Positions 1 to 6,390 are shown, counted from the first letter of the stretch. The stretch: DNA of 9,948 bases from Rickettsiales bacterium (GCA_031267375.1 JAIRZE010000010.1:1-9948); one strand, 5' to 3'. The notes: generated by a model from the sequence alone, not told the origin. Program-made: numbers and translations.

Positions 1-236
1 ATAAGTTTACCCCCCCCCCCCGCTGGGATTTTATTCTCATACGCGCCGAACGCGAAAAGCTCTCCATCCAACTCATCAAAACGATAGTACAGAGACATTT
101 CGTGCTCGCTCAAAAGCAGGCCGTCTTGCTTCGCCATATCACAAACTTGCGAAGCCGAGTATTCAACCCGCGCATATTCGCGCCAAGTTTCCGGACCGTT
201 TTCCAAGATTTTTCTTATCTCAATGCGTTTCGTCAT
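1..236 (-). CDS. N-terminal part of an unidentified protein downstream of prfA (partial, runs off left edge)
   Basis: An open frame begins at the ATG at 236 (MTKRIEIRKILENG...) and stays open to base 1, about 78 codons. Its start lies inside the end of prfA (17-bp overlap, different frame), so it is probably translated from the same mRNA. The usual neighbour after prfA is prmC, the N5-glutamine methyltransferase that modifies the GGQ motif of release factors. The visible residues are only loosely compatible with a PrmC N-terminal helical domain, and no methyltransferase motif lies within the window, so prmC is a guess from position. Oddity: codons 72-76 run through a 12-G homopolymer (10-21 on the plus strand) giving Ala-Gly-Gly-Gly-Gly. 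One added G would give an immediate TAA; one lost G would shift the frame. The tract may be a real slippage site or an assembly artefact near a contig end. Confidence 0.55.
   Translation of the reverse strand, partial: MTKRIEIRKILENGPETWREYARVEYSASQVCDMAKQDGLLLSEHEMSLYYRFDELDGELFAFGAYENKIPAGGGGKL
10..21. repeat. Poly(C)12 / poly(G)12 homopolymer inside a coding frame
   Basis: Twelve consecutive C on the plus strand, 12 G in the coding sense of the partial gene at 1-236. It is the longest homopolymer of G or C in the window. G/C tracts of this length are typical slippage sites in contingency genes; they are also a common sequencing artefact of two-colour chemistries near read ends. Confidence 0.9.
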
Positions 237-1290
237 AGTTGGCCAGTTTTTCCAGTTGATCGGCAGCCGTTATCGCGTCAATCATCTCGTCCAGGCCGAC
301 GCCGCCCGCCAGAATGTCATCCAGCTTGTACAAAGTCAGCTTTATCCGATGATCTGTAACACGCTGTTCCGGGAAATTATAAGTACGAATCTTTTCGGAT
401 CTATCGCCGGAACCGACCATAGATTTTCTTGAAGCGCCGCGCGAACTTTCTTGTTCAAGTCTTTGTTTTTCGTAAAGTTTTGAACGAAGCACATCCATAC
501 AATAAGCGCGATTTTGTATCTGCGAGCGCTCGTTCTGACTGGACACGACAATACCTGTCGGCAAATGAGTTATACGAACCGCGCTGTCGGTTTTATTTAC
601 GTGCTGACCACCCGCGCCCTGGGCGCGAAAAGTATCAACACGCAGATCTTTTTCATCAATTTGAACATCTATCTCTTGCGCCTCGGGCATAACGGCAACG
701 GACGCAGCCGAAGTTTGCAAACGCCCTTGCTTTTCAGTTTCCGGAACGCGCTGAACGCGATGAATTCCGGATTCAAATTTCATTTTCCCGTAAACGCCCC
801 TGCCCTCTATCTTGAAAATTATTTCCTTGAACCCGTTCAGACTGGTCGGATTTTCATCAACGATTTCTATTTTCCAACCCATTCGCAAAGCATACGATTT
901 ATACTGATTAAACAAATCACCGACAAATAAAGCGGATTCGTCGCCGCCGATTCCGGCGCGGATTTCAACAATAGCACTGTGGTCGTCAGCATCGTCGCGC
1001 GGCAATAATGCAAGTTGAAGCCTTTGTTCAATTTCTGGAAGTAATTTATTGAGTTCAGACAATTGTTCTTCGGCCAAAGTTTTCAAATCCGGATCCGAAA
1101 GCATCTCTTTTGTATCAGAAATTCCGGTCGTTGTCTGAAAATATTCGTTGATTATCGGCAAGATTTCCGACAGCGCCGAATACTCTTTTGACAACTTTGA
1201 TAACTCTGCACCGGAAACTTGGCCGCCATTCATCTGCGCCTCTATTTCCGCCGCCCGTTTTTTAATATCTATTAATCTTTGCTCTATCAT
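220..1290 (-). CDS. prfA: Peptide chain release factor 1 (RF1)
   Basis: RF1 recognises UAA and UAG in the ribosomal A site and triggers hydrolysis of peptidyl-tRNA. The protein has 356 residues, the usual RF1 length. Visible motifs are the PxT stop-codon recognition tripeptide (PET, residues 183-185, in the conserved HRVQRVPETEKQG block), which marks RF1 rather than RF2, and the catalytic GGQ (227-229, in GAGGQHVNKTDSAVRITH), followed by the domain 3 signature LPTGIVV...ERSQ. The start is taken as the ATG at 1290, which overlaps the hisS stop as ATGA; the frame is open upstream to a TTG at 1323, but that start would lie deep inside hisS and add 11 residues the family does not need. It sits second in the hisS-prfA-unknown operon and overlaps the next gene by 17 bp, so translation of all three is likely coupled. 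It ends in TGA, which RF1 does not read, so an RF2 must be encoded elsewhere. Confidence 0.96.
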   Translation of the reverse strand: MIEQRLIDIKKRAAEIEAQMNGGQVSGAELSKLSKEYSALSEILPIINEYFQTTTGISDTKEMLSDPDLKTLAEEQLSELNKLLPEIEQRLQLALLPRDDADDHSAIVEIRAGIGGDESALFVGDLFNQYKSYALRMGWKIEIVDENPTSLNGFKEIIFKIEGRGVYGKMKFESGIHRVQRVPETEKQGRLQTSAASVAVMPEAQEIDVQIDEKDLRVDTFRAQGAGGQHVNKTDSAVRITHLPTGIVVSSQNERSQIQNRAYCMDVLRSKLYEKQRLEQESSRGASRKSMVGSGDRSEKIRTYNFPEQRVTDHRIKLTLYKLDDILAGGVGLDEMIDAITAADQLEKLANYDETH

Positions 1291-2639
1291 TTTTTTACAC
1301 TTTTCAACATTTGCAATACGCAATCCGGCGCCAGCTTTTGCTGTTCCCCGGTCGTCATATTTTTAACCGTCAGCTTTTCAGACTTAACTTCATCTTCACC
1401 GATTATTATACTGAATTTACTTTTTATTTTATCTGCAAATTCAATCTGATTTTTGAACTTTTTATCTGTATCCAGATACGGAACGGACGCGATTTTTTCA
1501 TCGCGCAGGCGCGACAAAAAGTTCATTGCGAACGGAACTTGGGTCGCGCCCATAACCAGCACCGCCGCCATAATCGGACTTTCATATTTTGATAAATCCA
1601 CGCGCCCAGATTCCAAAGCAACCATAGCCAGCCGACTGACGCCGATCGCCAATCCGGCCCCGATAATGGAAGACTTTGAAAATTTTCCAGTCAGGTTCCC
1701 ATATCTGCCGCCGCCGCCGATAGAGCCCAGTTCTGGATAATCACTGGAATAAGCCTCGTAAACTATTCCGTCGTAATACCCAAGCCCGCGCATAACGCCG
1801 ATGTTAATTTTGTAATTTTTAACGCCGATTTCGGACAGCAATTTATCAAAATTTTGCAATTCTTTAATCGCCGTATCCAAGTTATCAGACTTGTTCAAAA
1901 ACGACAAATAACCATTTGAAAACACATTTAATATTTCAACACCATTATCATTGCCAACAACATCAATAATGCCGTTTTTGAACTCTTGTTCCGGCATTTT
2001 TTCGCGCTTGTCCACCAAGGCGAAAAGCCCCGTCGTCTGCGCGGGCGTCAATTGCAAATATTCCGCCAAGGCATTCCAGAAATTGCGGTTTCCTATATTA
2101 ATAGTATAGCCGCCGACCAATTCCGGAATCGCATTATAAAGCTTTTCCCAGACTGCGATTAATTCGGCCTCGTAATTTTGGGATAAATCCCCCTGGCCCA
2201 AAATATCCAAATCCATTTGATAGAATTCGCGATAGCGACCTTTTTGGGGACGCTCGCCCCTGTATCTTTTTGAAAACTGAGTCGCGCGGAATGGAAATGT
2301 CAGGTCGTTCAGGTGTCCGGCGACATAACGCGCCAGCCCGACGGTGCCGTCATAGCGCAGCCCCATTTTCGTATCGCCTTTTTGAAACAGGAACATTTGG
2401 GTCGCGGTTTCGTCCCAGTCTTCGGCATCGGTCAGCACTTCCGCCCGCTCTATGGCGGGCAAATCCAGATAGCTGAACCCGGCAAGGCGCAGAACATTCT
2501 GCATCCGCGCGGCGCAATCGTCAAAAAAGCGCTGCTGGGCGGGCAACAATTCTATAAATCCGGATAAAGGTTTTGTTGGTTTAAGTTCCACATTCCCGCG
2601 CAGGCGGGAATCCATTGATTTATCAAGTTTTTCTTTCAT
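1287..2639 (-). CDS. hisS: Histidyl-tRNA synthetase
   Basis: Charges tRNA-His with histidine in the cytoplasm; 450 residues, slightly long. Order of parts: N-terminal extension (1-24), class II motif 1 region (SGFIELLP..., 26-62), motif 2 with the diagnostic ERPQKGRYREFYQMD (129-143), the histidine-binding blocks RGLGYY (284-289; most HisRS have RGLDYY) and GSIGGGGRYGNLTG (305-318), motif 3 AIGVSRL (331-337) and a C-terminal anticodon-binding domain (about 357-450). That last domain argues against the paralogue HisZ. The GSIGGGGRY.NLTG block is of a type I associate more with Bacteroidetes and candidate phyla than with Alphaproteobacteria. The start at 2639 is preceded by AAAGAGA, a weak ribosome binding site, and by a good promoter. 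Residues 9-17 (MDSRLRGNV) are encoded by a palindromic repeat, so part of the N-terminal extension was acquired by insertion. The stop overlaps prfA as ATGA. Confidence 0.94.
   Translation of the reverse strand: MKEKLDKSMDSRLRGNVELKPTKPLSGFIELLPAQQRFFDDCAARMQNVLRLAGFSYLDLPAIERAEVLTDAEDWDETATQMFLFQKGDTKMGLRYDGTVGLARYVAGHLNDLTFPFRATQFSKRYRGERPQKGRYREFYQMDLDILGQGDLSQNYEAELIAVWEKLYNAIPELVGGYTINIGNRNFWNALAEYLQLTPAQTTGLFALVDKREKMPEQEFKNGIIDVVGNDNGVEILNVFSNGYLSFLNKSDNLDTAIKELQNFDKLLSEIGVKNYKINIGVMRGLGYYDGIVYEAYSSDYPELGSIGGGGRYGNLTGKFSKSSIIGAGLAIGVSRLAMVALESGRVDLSKYESPIMAAVLVMGATQVPFAMNFLSRLRDEKIASVPYLDTDKKFKNQIEFADKIKSKFSIIIGEDEVKSEKLTVKNMTTGEQQKLAPDCVLQMLKSVKK
2590..2613 (-). repeat. GC-rich palindromic repeat inside the hisS N-terminus
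   Basis: Two perfect 8-bp arms, ATTCCCGC (2592-2599) and GCGGGAAT (2604-2611), around a 4-base loop GCAG. The same unit recurs at 3280-3299 in the META lipoprotein gene with one loop base changed. In hisS it is read as M-D-S-R-L-R-G-N-V. Short palindromes of this kind are dispersed in many proteobacterial and other genomes, and are usually intergenic. Confidence 0.85.
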
Positions 2640-2660
2640 TTTTATCTCTTTCGTTTTGTA

Positions 2661-2688
2661 ATTATAACATAATATTGCGCAAAAACAA
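2661..2688 (-). promoter_or_regulatory. Promoter of hisS-prfA operon
   Basis: On the minus strand a perfect -10 box TATAAT (2661-2666) lies 16 bases downstream of TTGTTT (2683-2688). The predicted transcript would start near 2654, leaving a short leader of about 14 bases that includes the AAAGAGA ribosome binding site before the ATG at 2639. Confidence 0.65.
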
Positions 2689-2846
2689 TGCGTGCGCGCA
2701 GATTTTTGGGTAATAAAGGGTATGCTAATTATTCACGCCAGCGGCGTGGTGGAAAGAGAAGAAAAAGTTGGCACAATTTTTCATAACGCGCCAATTCTAG
2801 AACAAACTTTTACAATTTGCAATTTTATTTTGATATTGAATAAAAA

Positions 2847-2883
2847 GGCTCCCCTCCTGTGGAGGGGAACTTTCACCGAGTTT
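2847..2883 (-). terminator. Hairpin repeat copy 1 (truncated), terminator of the META lipoprotein gene
   Basis: Core arms CCCCTCC/GGAGGGG around TGT. Read on the minus strand, downstream of the gene stop at 2892, the stem is followed by AGCCTTTTT, an intrinsic-terminator layout. The right part (GGAGGGGAACTTTCACCGAG on plus) matches the 3' arm of copies 2 and 3, but the opposite outer arm (AGCTCGGT...) is missing and replaced by AAAAAGG. This copy therefore lies in plus orientation although the gene it terminates is on minus. Confidence 0.65.
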
Positions 2884-2891
2884 AATATTAT

Positions 2892-3329
2892 TTATTTCCC
2901 GGATTCAAATCTGACAGATTTGCCGTCTTTGTCGGTTATTGTCAAAACGCCCTCTATCAGCGAAAACGCTTTCATAGTGCCGTCGCTCATAAAGCGCATA
3001 TAGTCATCTTCCACTTTTGCCGCGTTGCCGATCGCCATCATCCGCGTAGAAACCATAGTCCCGATGCTTAAATTATCGCCATTTATTTCATACGGCGCGT
3101 TATAGGAATTCACGACTTTTCCGTGCAGTCTTTTGCCGTCCTTGTCAAAAACCAAGCTTATTTTTGTTCCGTCCTGAACGGTATAGAAATCGCGGCCCTT
3201 TAACACATCAGGATCGTGCGCCGTGCCGCCGCAGCCGGCCAGCAGGCCGATGACAGAAAACATTGCAATTATTTTACCAATTCCCGCGAAGGCGGGAATC
3301 CCTTGTATATTTTCTTTTCTTATACGCAT
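2892..3329 (-). CDS. Small lipoprotein with a META (HslJ-like, DUF306) domain
   Basis: 145 residues. A signal peptide (KIIAMFSVIGLLAG) ends in the lipobox LLAGC with the lipidated cysteine at residue 33, so the protein should be anchored in a membrane facing the periplasm. The mature part has the META-domain pattern: a VFDKDGKRLHGKVVNSYN strand pair, LSIGTMVSTRMMAIG (the STRM motif), an E..YM.FM segment and a terminal LTITDKDGKSVRF strand. META proteins include HslJ, linked to novobiocin tolerance and envelope stress in E. coli, but no biochemical activity is established for most members. The start at 3329 has a clear AAGGA ribosome binding site 7 bases upstream. Residues 10-18 (GIPAFAGIG) come from the palindromic repeat, lengthening the n-region of the signal peptide. 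The gene is divergent from the TRL-like lipoprotein. Confidence 0.85.
   Translation of the reverse strand: MRIRKENIQGIPAFAGIGKIIAMFSVIGLLAGCGGTAHDPDVLKGRDFYTVQDGTKISLVFDKDGKRLHGKVVNSYNAPYEINGDNLSIGTMVSTRMMAIGNAAKVEDDYMRFMSDGTMKAFSLIEGVLTITDKDGKSVRFESGK
3278..3303 (-). repeat. GC-rich palindromic repeat inside the META lipoprotein signal peptide
   Basis: Arms ATTCCCGC (3280-3287) and GCGGGAAT (3292-3299) around GAAG: the same unit, in the same orientation, as the one in hisS. Here it is read in another frame as G-I-P-A-F-A-G-I. It lies between the charged start of the protein and the hydrophobic core of the signal peptide, so export is probably not disturbed. Confidence 0.85.
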
Positions 3330-3356
3330 TTTTAATCCTTTTTTTATTGTGGAATT

Positions 3357-3362
3357 ATTATA
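3357..3362 (-). promoter_or_regulatory. -10 box of the META lipoprotein gene
   Basis: A perfect TATAAT on the minus strand, 27 bases before the ATG at 3329. The -35 region is poor (TGAAAA at about 3380-3385, 17 bases away). The start point would be near 3350, leaving room for the AAGGA ribosome binding site. Confidence 0.5.
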
Positions 3363-3408
3363 TCATTTTTTTCATATTATTTTCACAGAATCTTTTCCCA
3401 ATAAACGG

Positions 3409-3437
3409 TTGACGCCGCGATAGGATTTAATTACTAT
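3409..3437 (+). promoter_or_regulatory. Promoter of the TRL-like lipoprotein gene
   Basis: TTGACG (3409-3414), a 17-base spacer and TACTAT (3432-3437): a good sigma70-type promoter. The transcript would start near 3444, followed by the AAGGA ribosome binding site at 3455-3459. It is back-to-back with the META gene promoter. Confidence 0.65.
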
Positions 3438-3466
3438 GATTTGCGCACAACTAAAAGGATATGCGA

Positions 3467-3763
3467 ATGAAGAAAATATTGATATTGACGGGTGCGTTGG
3501 CGCTGGGCGCGTGCACAGTCCAAACAACTCCGGCTGTAAACACCACCGACTTGAACAAGGTTGAGTTTTCAAAGATAAGCGAAATGAAGCGCGGCGAATC
3601 GTGCCACAAGAAATTCTTGCTGGTGTTCGGTCCGTTCGGCACCCAAAGCATTGCAAGGGCCACGGAAAAAGGCGAAATATCCAAAGTCAATTTCGTAGAT
3701 TATTCCGCGACGGTCGCTTTCCCATTTTATGCTGATAATTGCACCGTTGTTTACGGGGAATAA
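3467..3763 (+). CDS. Small TRL-like family lipoprotein
   Basis: 98 residues from the ATG at 3467. An in-frame ATG at 3461 is only one base from the AAGGA ribosome binding site, whereas 3467 has 7-base spacing and gives a textbook signal peptide (MKKILILTGALALGAC) with the lipidated cysteine at residue 16. The mature part resembles the TRL-like family: GESC....L..FGPFGTQSIARATEKGEISKV, then a VDYSATVAFPFYADNCTVVYG ending. Members are short bacterial lipoproteins of unknown function. Two mature cysteines (ESC, DNC) could form a disulphide. The gene is a single-cistron unit with its own promoter and a strong terminator at 3769-3790, and diverges from the META-domain lipoprotein. Family assignment is from pattern memory. 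Confidence 0.75.
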   Translation: MKKILILTGALALGACTVQTTPAVNTTDLNKVEFSKISEMKRGESCHKKFLLVFGPFGTQSIARATEKGEISKVNFVDYSATVAFPFYADNCTVVYGE

Positions 3764-3768
3764 AAATG

Positions 3769-3790
3769 CGCCGCGCAAGCGGCGTTTTTT
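3769..3790 (+). terminator. Intrinsic terminator of the TRL-like gene
   Basis: Stem CGCCGC/GCGGCG with a GCAA tetraloop, followed by TTTTTT and preceded by AAAAA, five bases after the stop codon. It fits a rho-independent terminator. Confidence 0.9.
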
Positions 3791-3807
3791 AATGAAGAAT
3801 AAAAATA

Positions 3808-3860
3808 AAACTCGGTGCAAATTCCCCTTCCCTTTGGGAAGGGGAATTTAGACCGAGCTT
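3808..3860 (-). terminator. Hairpin repeat copy 2, terminator of the YgjP-like protease gene
   Basis: 25-base arms (3808-3832 and 3836-3860) match at 22 positions around a TTT loop. On the minus strand, downstream of the protease stop at 3872, the hairpin is followed by TTTTATTTTT, an intrinsic terminator. The arm sequence (AGCTCGGTCTAAA...CCCCTTCCC and GGGAAGGGGAATT.GCACCGAG) is shared with copy 3 at 6861-6915. Confidence 0.8.
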
Positions 3861-3871
3861 CTGAAAAAAAA

Positions 3872-4552
3872 TTAAAAATACCTGTGCAGCTCGGCGCCGT
3901 GCTTGGTCAGCCAAAGCTTTGCACGCCCTACCCCCGGCCCGTACAGCTGCGCGACCTGGGCCCAGAACGCGGACGAGTGATCCATATGCTTTTTATGCGC
4001 CAACTCGTGCATAATTACATAGCGCATCACAGACGCCGGCGCAAACGCCAGTCGCCAGGAAAACGATATCGTCCCCGTAGAAGAGCAGCTGCCCCAGCGG
4101 CTGCTGGTATCGCGCGCAGCGATTCGCGCAGGATGAAATTCACGCGGTGTTTCCCGGATGATCTCGCGCGCGCGCGCCAAAAACATTTCTTTGATTTTGT
4201 CCCGCAGGCGCCGCTCCAAAAATTCCGGCGCACCGGAAATTATTATGTATCTGCACTCTGCGCTCTCTGCTCTGCGCCCTATCACATACTCTTCGCCAAA
4301 AAGAGTGATGACATCGCCGGCCTGCAACTTTATTTTCTGCGGCGCGCGCGCGTAAATTTTTTCCAGCCAATCACGCTTTTGTTCTGCAAACTTCAATGCG
4401 CCGGCAATGCCGGCAAGCCGCGGAATACTGATATGAATCTCTCGCTTGGGCGTTGTTTTCGGCCGCAATGTAATATTGCGCAGCCCGCGCCGCGTCGTGA
4501 AAACCAGCGGGATTTCTTCCCCGTTTTCCAAAATAAATTTATCAGGATTCAT
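3872..4552 (-). CDS. YgjP-like (DUF45, M48-type) zinc metallopeptidase
   Basis: 226 residues, predicted cytoplasmic with no signal peptide. The N-terminal half carries strands typical of the family (LRNITLRPK, EIHISIPR), then the conserved SSRWGSCSSTGTISFSWRL block (150-168) and the zinc-site motif HELAH (182-186) with a third ligand at H192 in KKHMDHSSAFW. The tail KLWLTKHGAELHRYF is typical of alphaproteobacterial members. Family members are predicted proteases related to SprT/WSS1 and are mostly uncharacterised; E. coli YgjP is the reference. The ATG at 4552 overlaps the transketolase TGA as ATGA, so it is translationally coupled and second in that operon. The link to transketolase is probably only positional. 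The gene is GC-rich and has several CG-alternating runs, more so than the surrounding genes. Terminated by hairpin repeat copy 2. Confidence 0.88.
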   Translation of the reverse strand: MNPDKFILENGEEIPLVFTTRRGLRNITLRPKTTPKREIHISIPRLAGIAGALKFAEQKRDWLEKIYARAPQKIKLQAGDVITLFGEEYVIGRRAESAECRYIIISGAPEFLERRLRDKIKEMFLARAREIIRETPREFHPARIAARDTSSRWGSCSSTGTISFSWRLAFAPASVMRYVIMHELAHKKHMDHSSAFWAQVAQLYGPGVGRAKLWLTKHGAELHRYF

Positions 4553-6348
4553 TTTATTTTTTCCAGAATTTCGCCCGCTATCGCATCCGCGTCAAACCCG
4601 AAACTGCGCAGAACCTGCGCGCCCGGACCGCTGCGCCCAAAGGAATCAATGCCGAATACCGCATCCGCGAATTCATACCAGCAGCCGCTGGCGCCAGCCT
4701 CTATCGCGACGATTCGCCCGCGCAGTATTTTATTTTTATATTCATCATTCTGCAATCGGAATGTTTCCACAGACGGCATAGACACAACCGACACCGCTAT
4801 TTTTTTTGCGGATAAAATATCCGCAACTGCGGCCGCCAGCGGCACTTCCGCTCCGGTCGCTATCAGTGTTATTTGCCCTTTGCCCTTTTCCTTTTGCCCT
4901 TTGATTACATATCCGCCGCGCGAAATTTCTGCCGCCGCCGGTGTTTCAATCTGATCAAATTTCTGGCGGGATAAAATTATGCAGCTGGGGCGATTTTTCT
5001 CGCTCAGCGCCGCGCGCCAGGCCGCCGCAACTTCTGCCGCGTTGCAGGGGCGAAACACATTCAGATTCGGAATCAGGCGCAATGACGCCAATTGCTCTAT
5101 CGGCTGATGAGTCGGACCGTCTTCGCCAACCGCAATGCTGTCGTGCGAAAAAACATAAACGACCGGCAATTTCATCATCGCGCTCAGGCGAATCGCGGGC
5201 CGCATATAATCGCTGAACACCAGGAAAGTCCCGCAATACGGGCGCAGCCCGGACAAAGCCAATCCGTTGGATACGGCCCCCATTGCGTGTTCCCGCACAC
5301 CGAAATTTATTCCAGGCACGCCAACGCTGGCCATTAAATCCGCCGCGCCGCCGATAATAGTCCGCGGATTTTTTCCAATAATCTGACGCAGTATATTTGC
5401 AGAGATTTCACGCGTGGACGCGCTTTCCAAACGCAGCAATTCCAGATTGTCCAGATTCATTTCCGGCGCCAGGCTTACCGATTCGCTTGTCGCCAAAGAC
5501 CCGGTATGTGTTGCCGCAACCTTTCCCCATAATTCGCGGCCGGGTTTATTGTCAAATTTGCTTATTAATTCATCAATTTCCGAATCGGACAAAGCCATTG
5601 CGTGCGCGGCGGATGTCCCAGCCAGACTGGTGTCCAGCCCCAACACCGTATCGCATTCTATTAATGAAGGCTTTGACTCAGAGCGCCCTGCCCGCTCTAA
5701 ACTTTGATTCATTTGCAAAGAATCATAAGCGTCTATTTTCGTATGATTCCAATCGGCATCCGCAAACCGCCAATTATTATGAAACTTTATATTTTCTGAT
5801 TCTATTGTGGTGTGATTTGAATCCCATAATAAAATCAAATTATTTAATTTTTGTTCACCAGCAATGCAGATAGCCTCTTGCGAAATCCCTTCCATCAAAT
5901 CGCCGTCAGAACACAGGCAGTAAACTTTATTATCCCTGCCCTTCGCGCTCAAGGCCATACCGACAGCCATACCCAGCCCTTGGCCCAGCGGCCCCGTCGT
6001 GCACTCTATCCCCAGATTCAAATCGTATTCCGGATGTCCGGGCAAGCCGTTCAGCTTGCGAAAATCTTCCAAATCTCTGATCGGATAACCGGATAATTTC
6101 AATACAGCGTATAACAAAGCGCTGCCGTGGCCGGCGCTGAGAACAAACCTGTCGCGATCAATGGCCGCGGGATTTGCAGGATCAAATTTCAGATGATTTG
6201 CGAACAAGTTTGTGATTATATCCGCCGCGCCCAGTGCAATTCCGATGTGTCCCGAACCGGCGCTGCGAATCGCCCGCAAAGCGTCCGCGCGAGCGCAGTC
6301 CGCCATTTGTTTTAATTCTTGCGATGAAAATATGATTTTATCAGGCAT
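4549..6348 (-). CDS. tkt: Transketolase (thiamine diphosphate enzyme)
   Basis: Transfers two-carbon ketol units between pentose-, hexose-, triose- and tetrose-phosphates in the non-oxidative pentose phosphate pathway. 599 residues from the ATG at 6348, shorter than the usual 650-670. Thiamine diphosphate domain: SGH (H34), LSAGH (H74), LPGHPE (H105), TTGPLGQG, then SDGDLMEGISQEA (about 147-159), where nearly all homologues have GDG, with the metal-ligand Asn about 30 residues on (WDSN). H249 lies in AGTSAAHA (normally AG...HG). Pyrimidine domain: GGAADLMAS, FGVREHAM with catalytic Glu (E353) and GEDGPTHQP (H414). The C-terminal domain is present. The shortening lies mainly in the loop between ADLMAS and FGVREH and in the linker before it. 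An upstream in-frame TTG (6363) falls in the -10 box and is rejected as start. First gene of the tkt-protease operon. Confidence 0.93.
   Translation of the reverse strand: MPDKIIFSSQELKQMADCARADALRAIRSAGSGHIGIALGAADIITNLFANHLKFDPANPAAIDRDRFVLSAGHGSALLYAVLKLSGYPIRDLEDFRKLNGLPGHPEYDLNLGIECTTGPLGQGLGMAVGMALSAKGRDNKVYCLCSDGDLMEGISQEAICIAGEQKLNNLILLWDSNHTTIESENIKFHNNWRFADADWNHTKIDAYDSLQMNQSLERAGRSESKPSLIECDTVLGLDTSLAGTSAAHAMALSDSEIDELISKFDNKPGRELWGKVAATHTGSLATSESVSLAPEMNLDNLELLRLESASTREISANILRQIIGKNPRTIIGGAADLMASVGVPGINFGVREHAMGAVSNGLALSGLRPYCGTFLVFSDYMRPAIRLSAMMKLPVVYVFSHDSIAVGEDGPTHQPIEQLASLRLIPNLNVFRPCNAAEVAAAWRAALSEKNRPSCIILSRQKFDQIETPAAAEISRGGYVIKGQKEKGKGQITLIATGAEVPLAAAVADILSAKKIAVSVVSMPSVETFRLQNDEYKNKILRGRIVAIEAGASGCWYEFADAVFGIDSFGRSGPGAQVLRSFGFDADAIAGEILEKIK
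4873..4902 (-). repeat. Short GGGCAAA-type tandem repeat in the tkt interdomain linker
   Basis: On the coding strand, imperfect units of AAAGGGCAAA/AAAGG are repeated about four times, encoding KGQKEKGKGQ just before the conserved ITLIATGAEV strand of the C-terminal domain. Homologues have a variable loop here, so replication slippage would be tolerated. Confidence 0.6.
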
Positions 6349-6352
6349 AGAT

Positions 6353-6381
6353 TTGTGGTACAATTATATCACAAAAATTAT
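6353..6381 (+). promoter_or_regulatory. Possible promoter of rnhA
   Basis: TTGTGG (6353-6358), 17 bases, AATTAT (6376-6381). The match is moderate. A start near 6388 would place the rnhA ATG (6391) at or next to the 5' end. It overlaps the divergent tkt promoter. Confidence 0.35.
6363..6368 (-). promoter_or_regulatory. -10 box of tkt
   Basis: Perfect TATAAT on the minus strand, 14 bases before the ATG at 6348. The matching -35 region is only an AT run (TTTTTT at 6386-6391). Transcription would begin near 6355-6357, giving a leader under about 10 bases with no ribosome binding site, that is, a nearly leaderless mRNA. Confidence 0.55.
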
Positions 6382-6390
6382 GGATAAAAA

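Larger units (their letters stand above)
2640..2891. other. Intergenic region between hisS promoter and META lipoprotein terminator
   Basis: 252 bases without a convincing gene. It holds the hisS promoter, a small isolated hairpin at 2734-2748 (6-bp arms CACGCC/GGCGTG, no T-tract), A+T-rich sequence with no recognised site from about 2750 to 2840, and the truncated hairpin repeat at 2847-2883. Confidence 0.6.

Noticed and set aside
1291..1323. Longer prfA from TTG at 1323
   Set aside because: It would extend 11 residues into hisS; the ATG at 1290 with an ATGA overlap gives the normal RF1 length.
2734..2748. Hairpin CACGCC-AGC-GGCGTG as a terminator
   Set aside because: No T-tract on either side and no gene end nearby.
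2769..2785. Sigma54-like TGGCAC...TTCAT
   Set aside because: The -12 element is a poor match and no plus-strand gene follows within several hundred bases.
4165..4177. Alternating CG run (and another at 4342-4352), possible Z-DNA
   Set aside because: Both runs fall within Arg/Ala codons of the GC-rich protease gene and are explained by codon choice.
3815..4954. 379-residue plus-strand open frame
   Set aside because: It lies opposite the protease and the end of tkt, both of which have clear motifs. Its translation is low-complexity (Arg/Pro/Ala-rich) and has no recognisable domain, as expected of the antisense of GC-rich genes.
5680..5698. Palindrome AGAGCG-N7-CGCTCT within tkt, possible third protein-embedded repeat
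   Set aside because: The encoded residues (LERAGRSES) align with the normal transketolase length here, so there is no sign of insertion, and no second copy was seen.
5397..5873. 158-residue plus-strand open frame within tkt
   Set aside because: Antisense to conserved transketolase sequence, without ribosome binding site or recognisable domain.
6349..6363. Longer tkt from TTG at 6363
   Set aside because: The TTG overlaps the -10 box TATAAT, so it would lie upstream of the transcript start.
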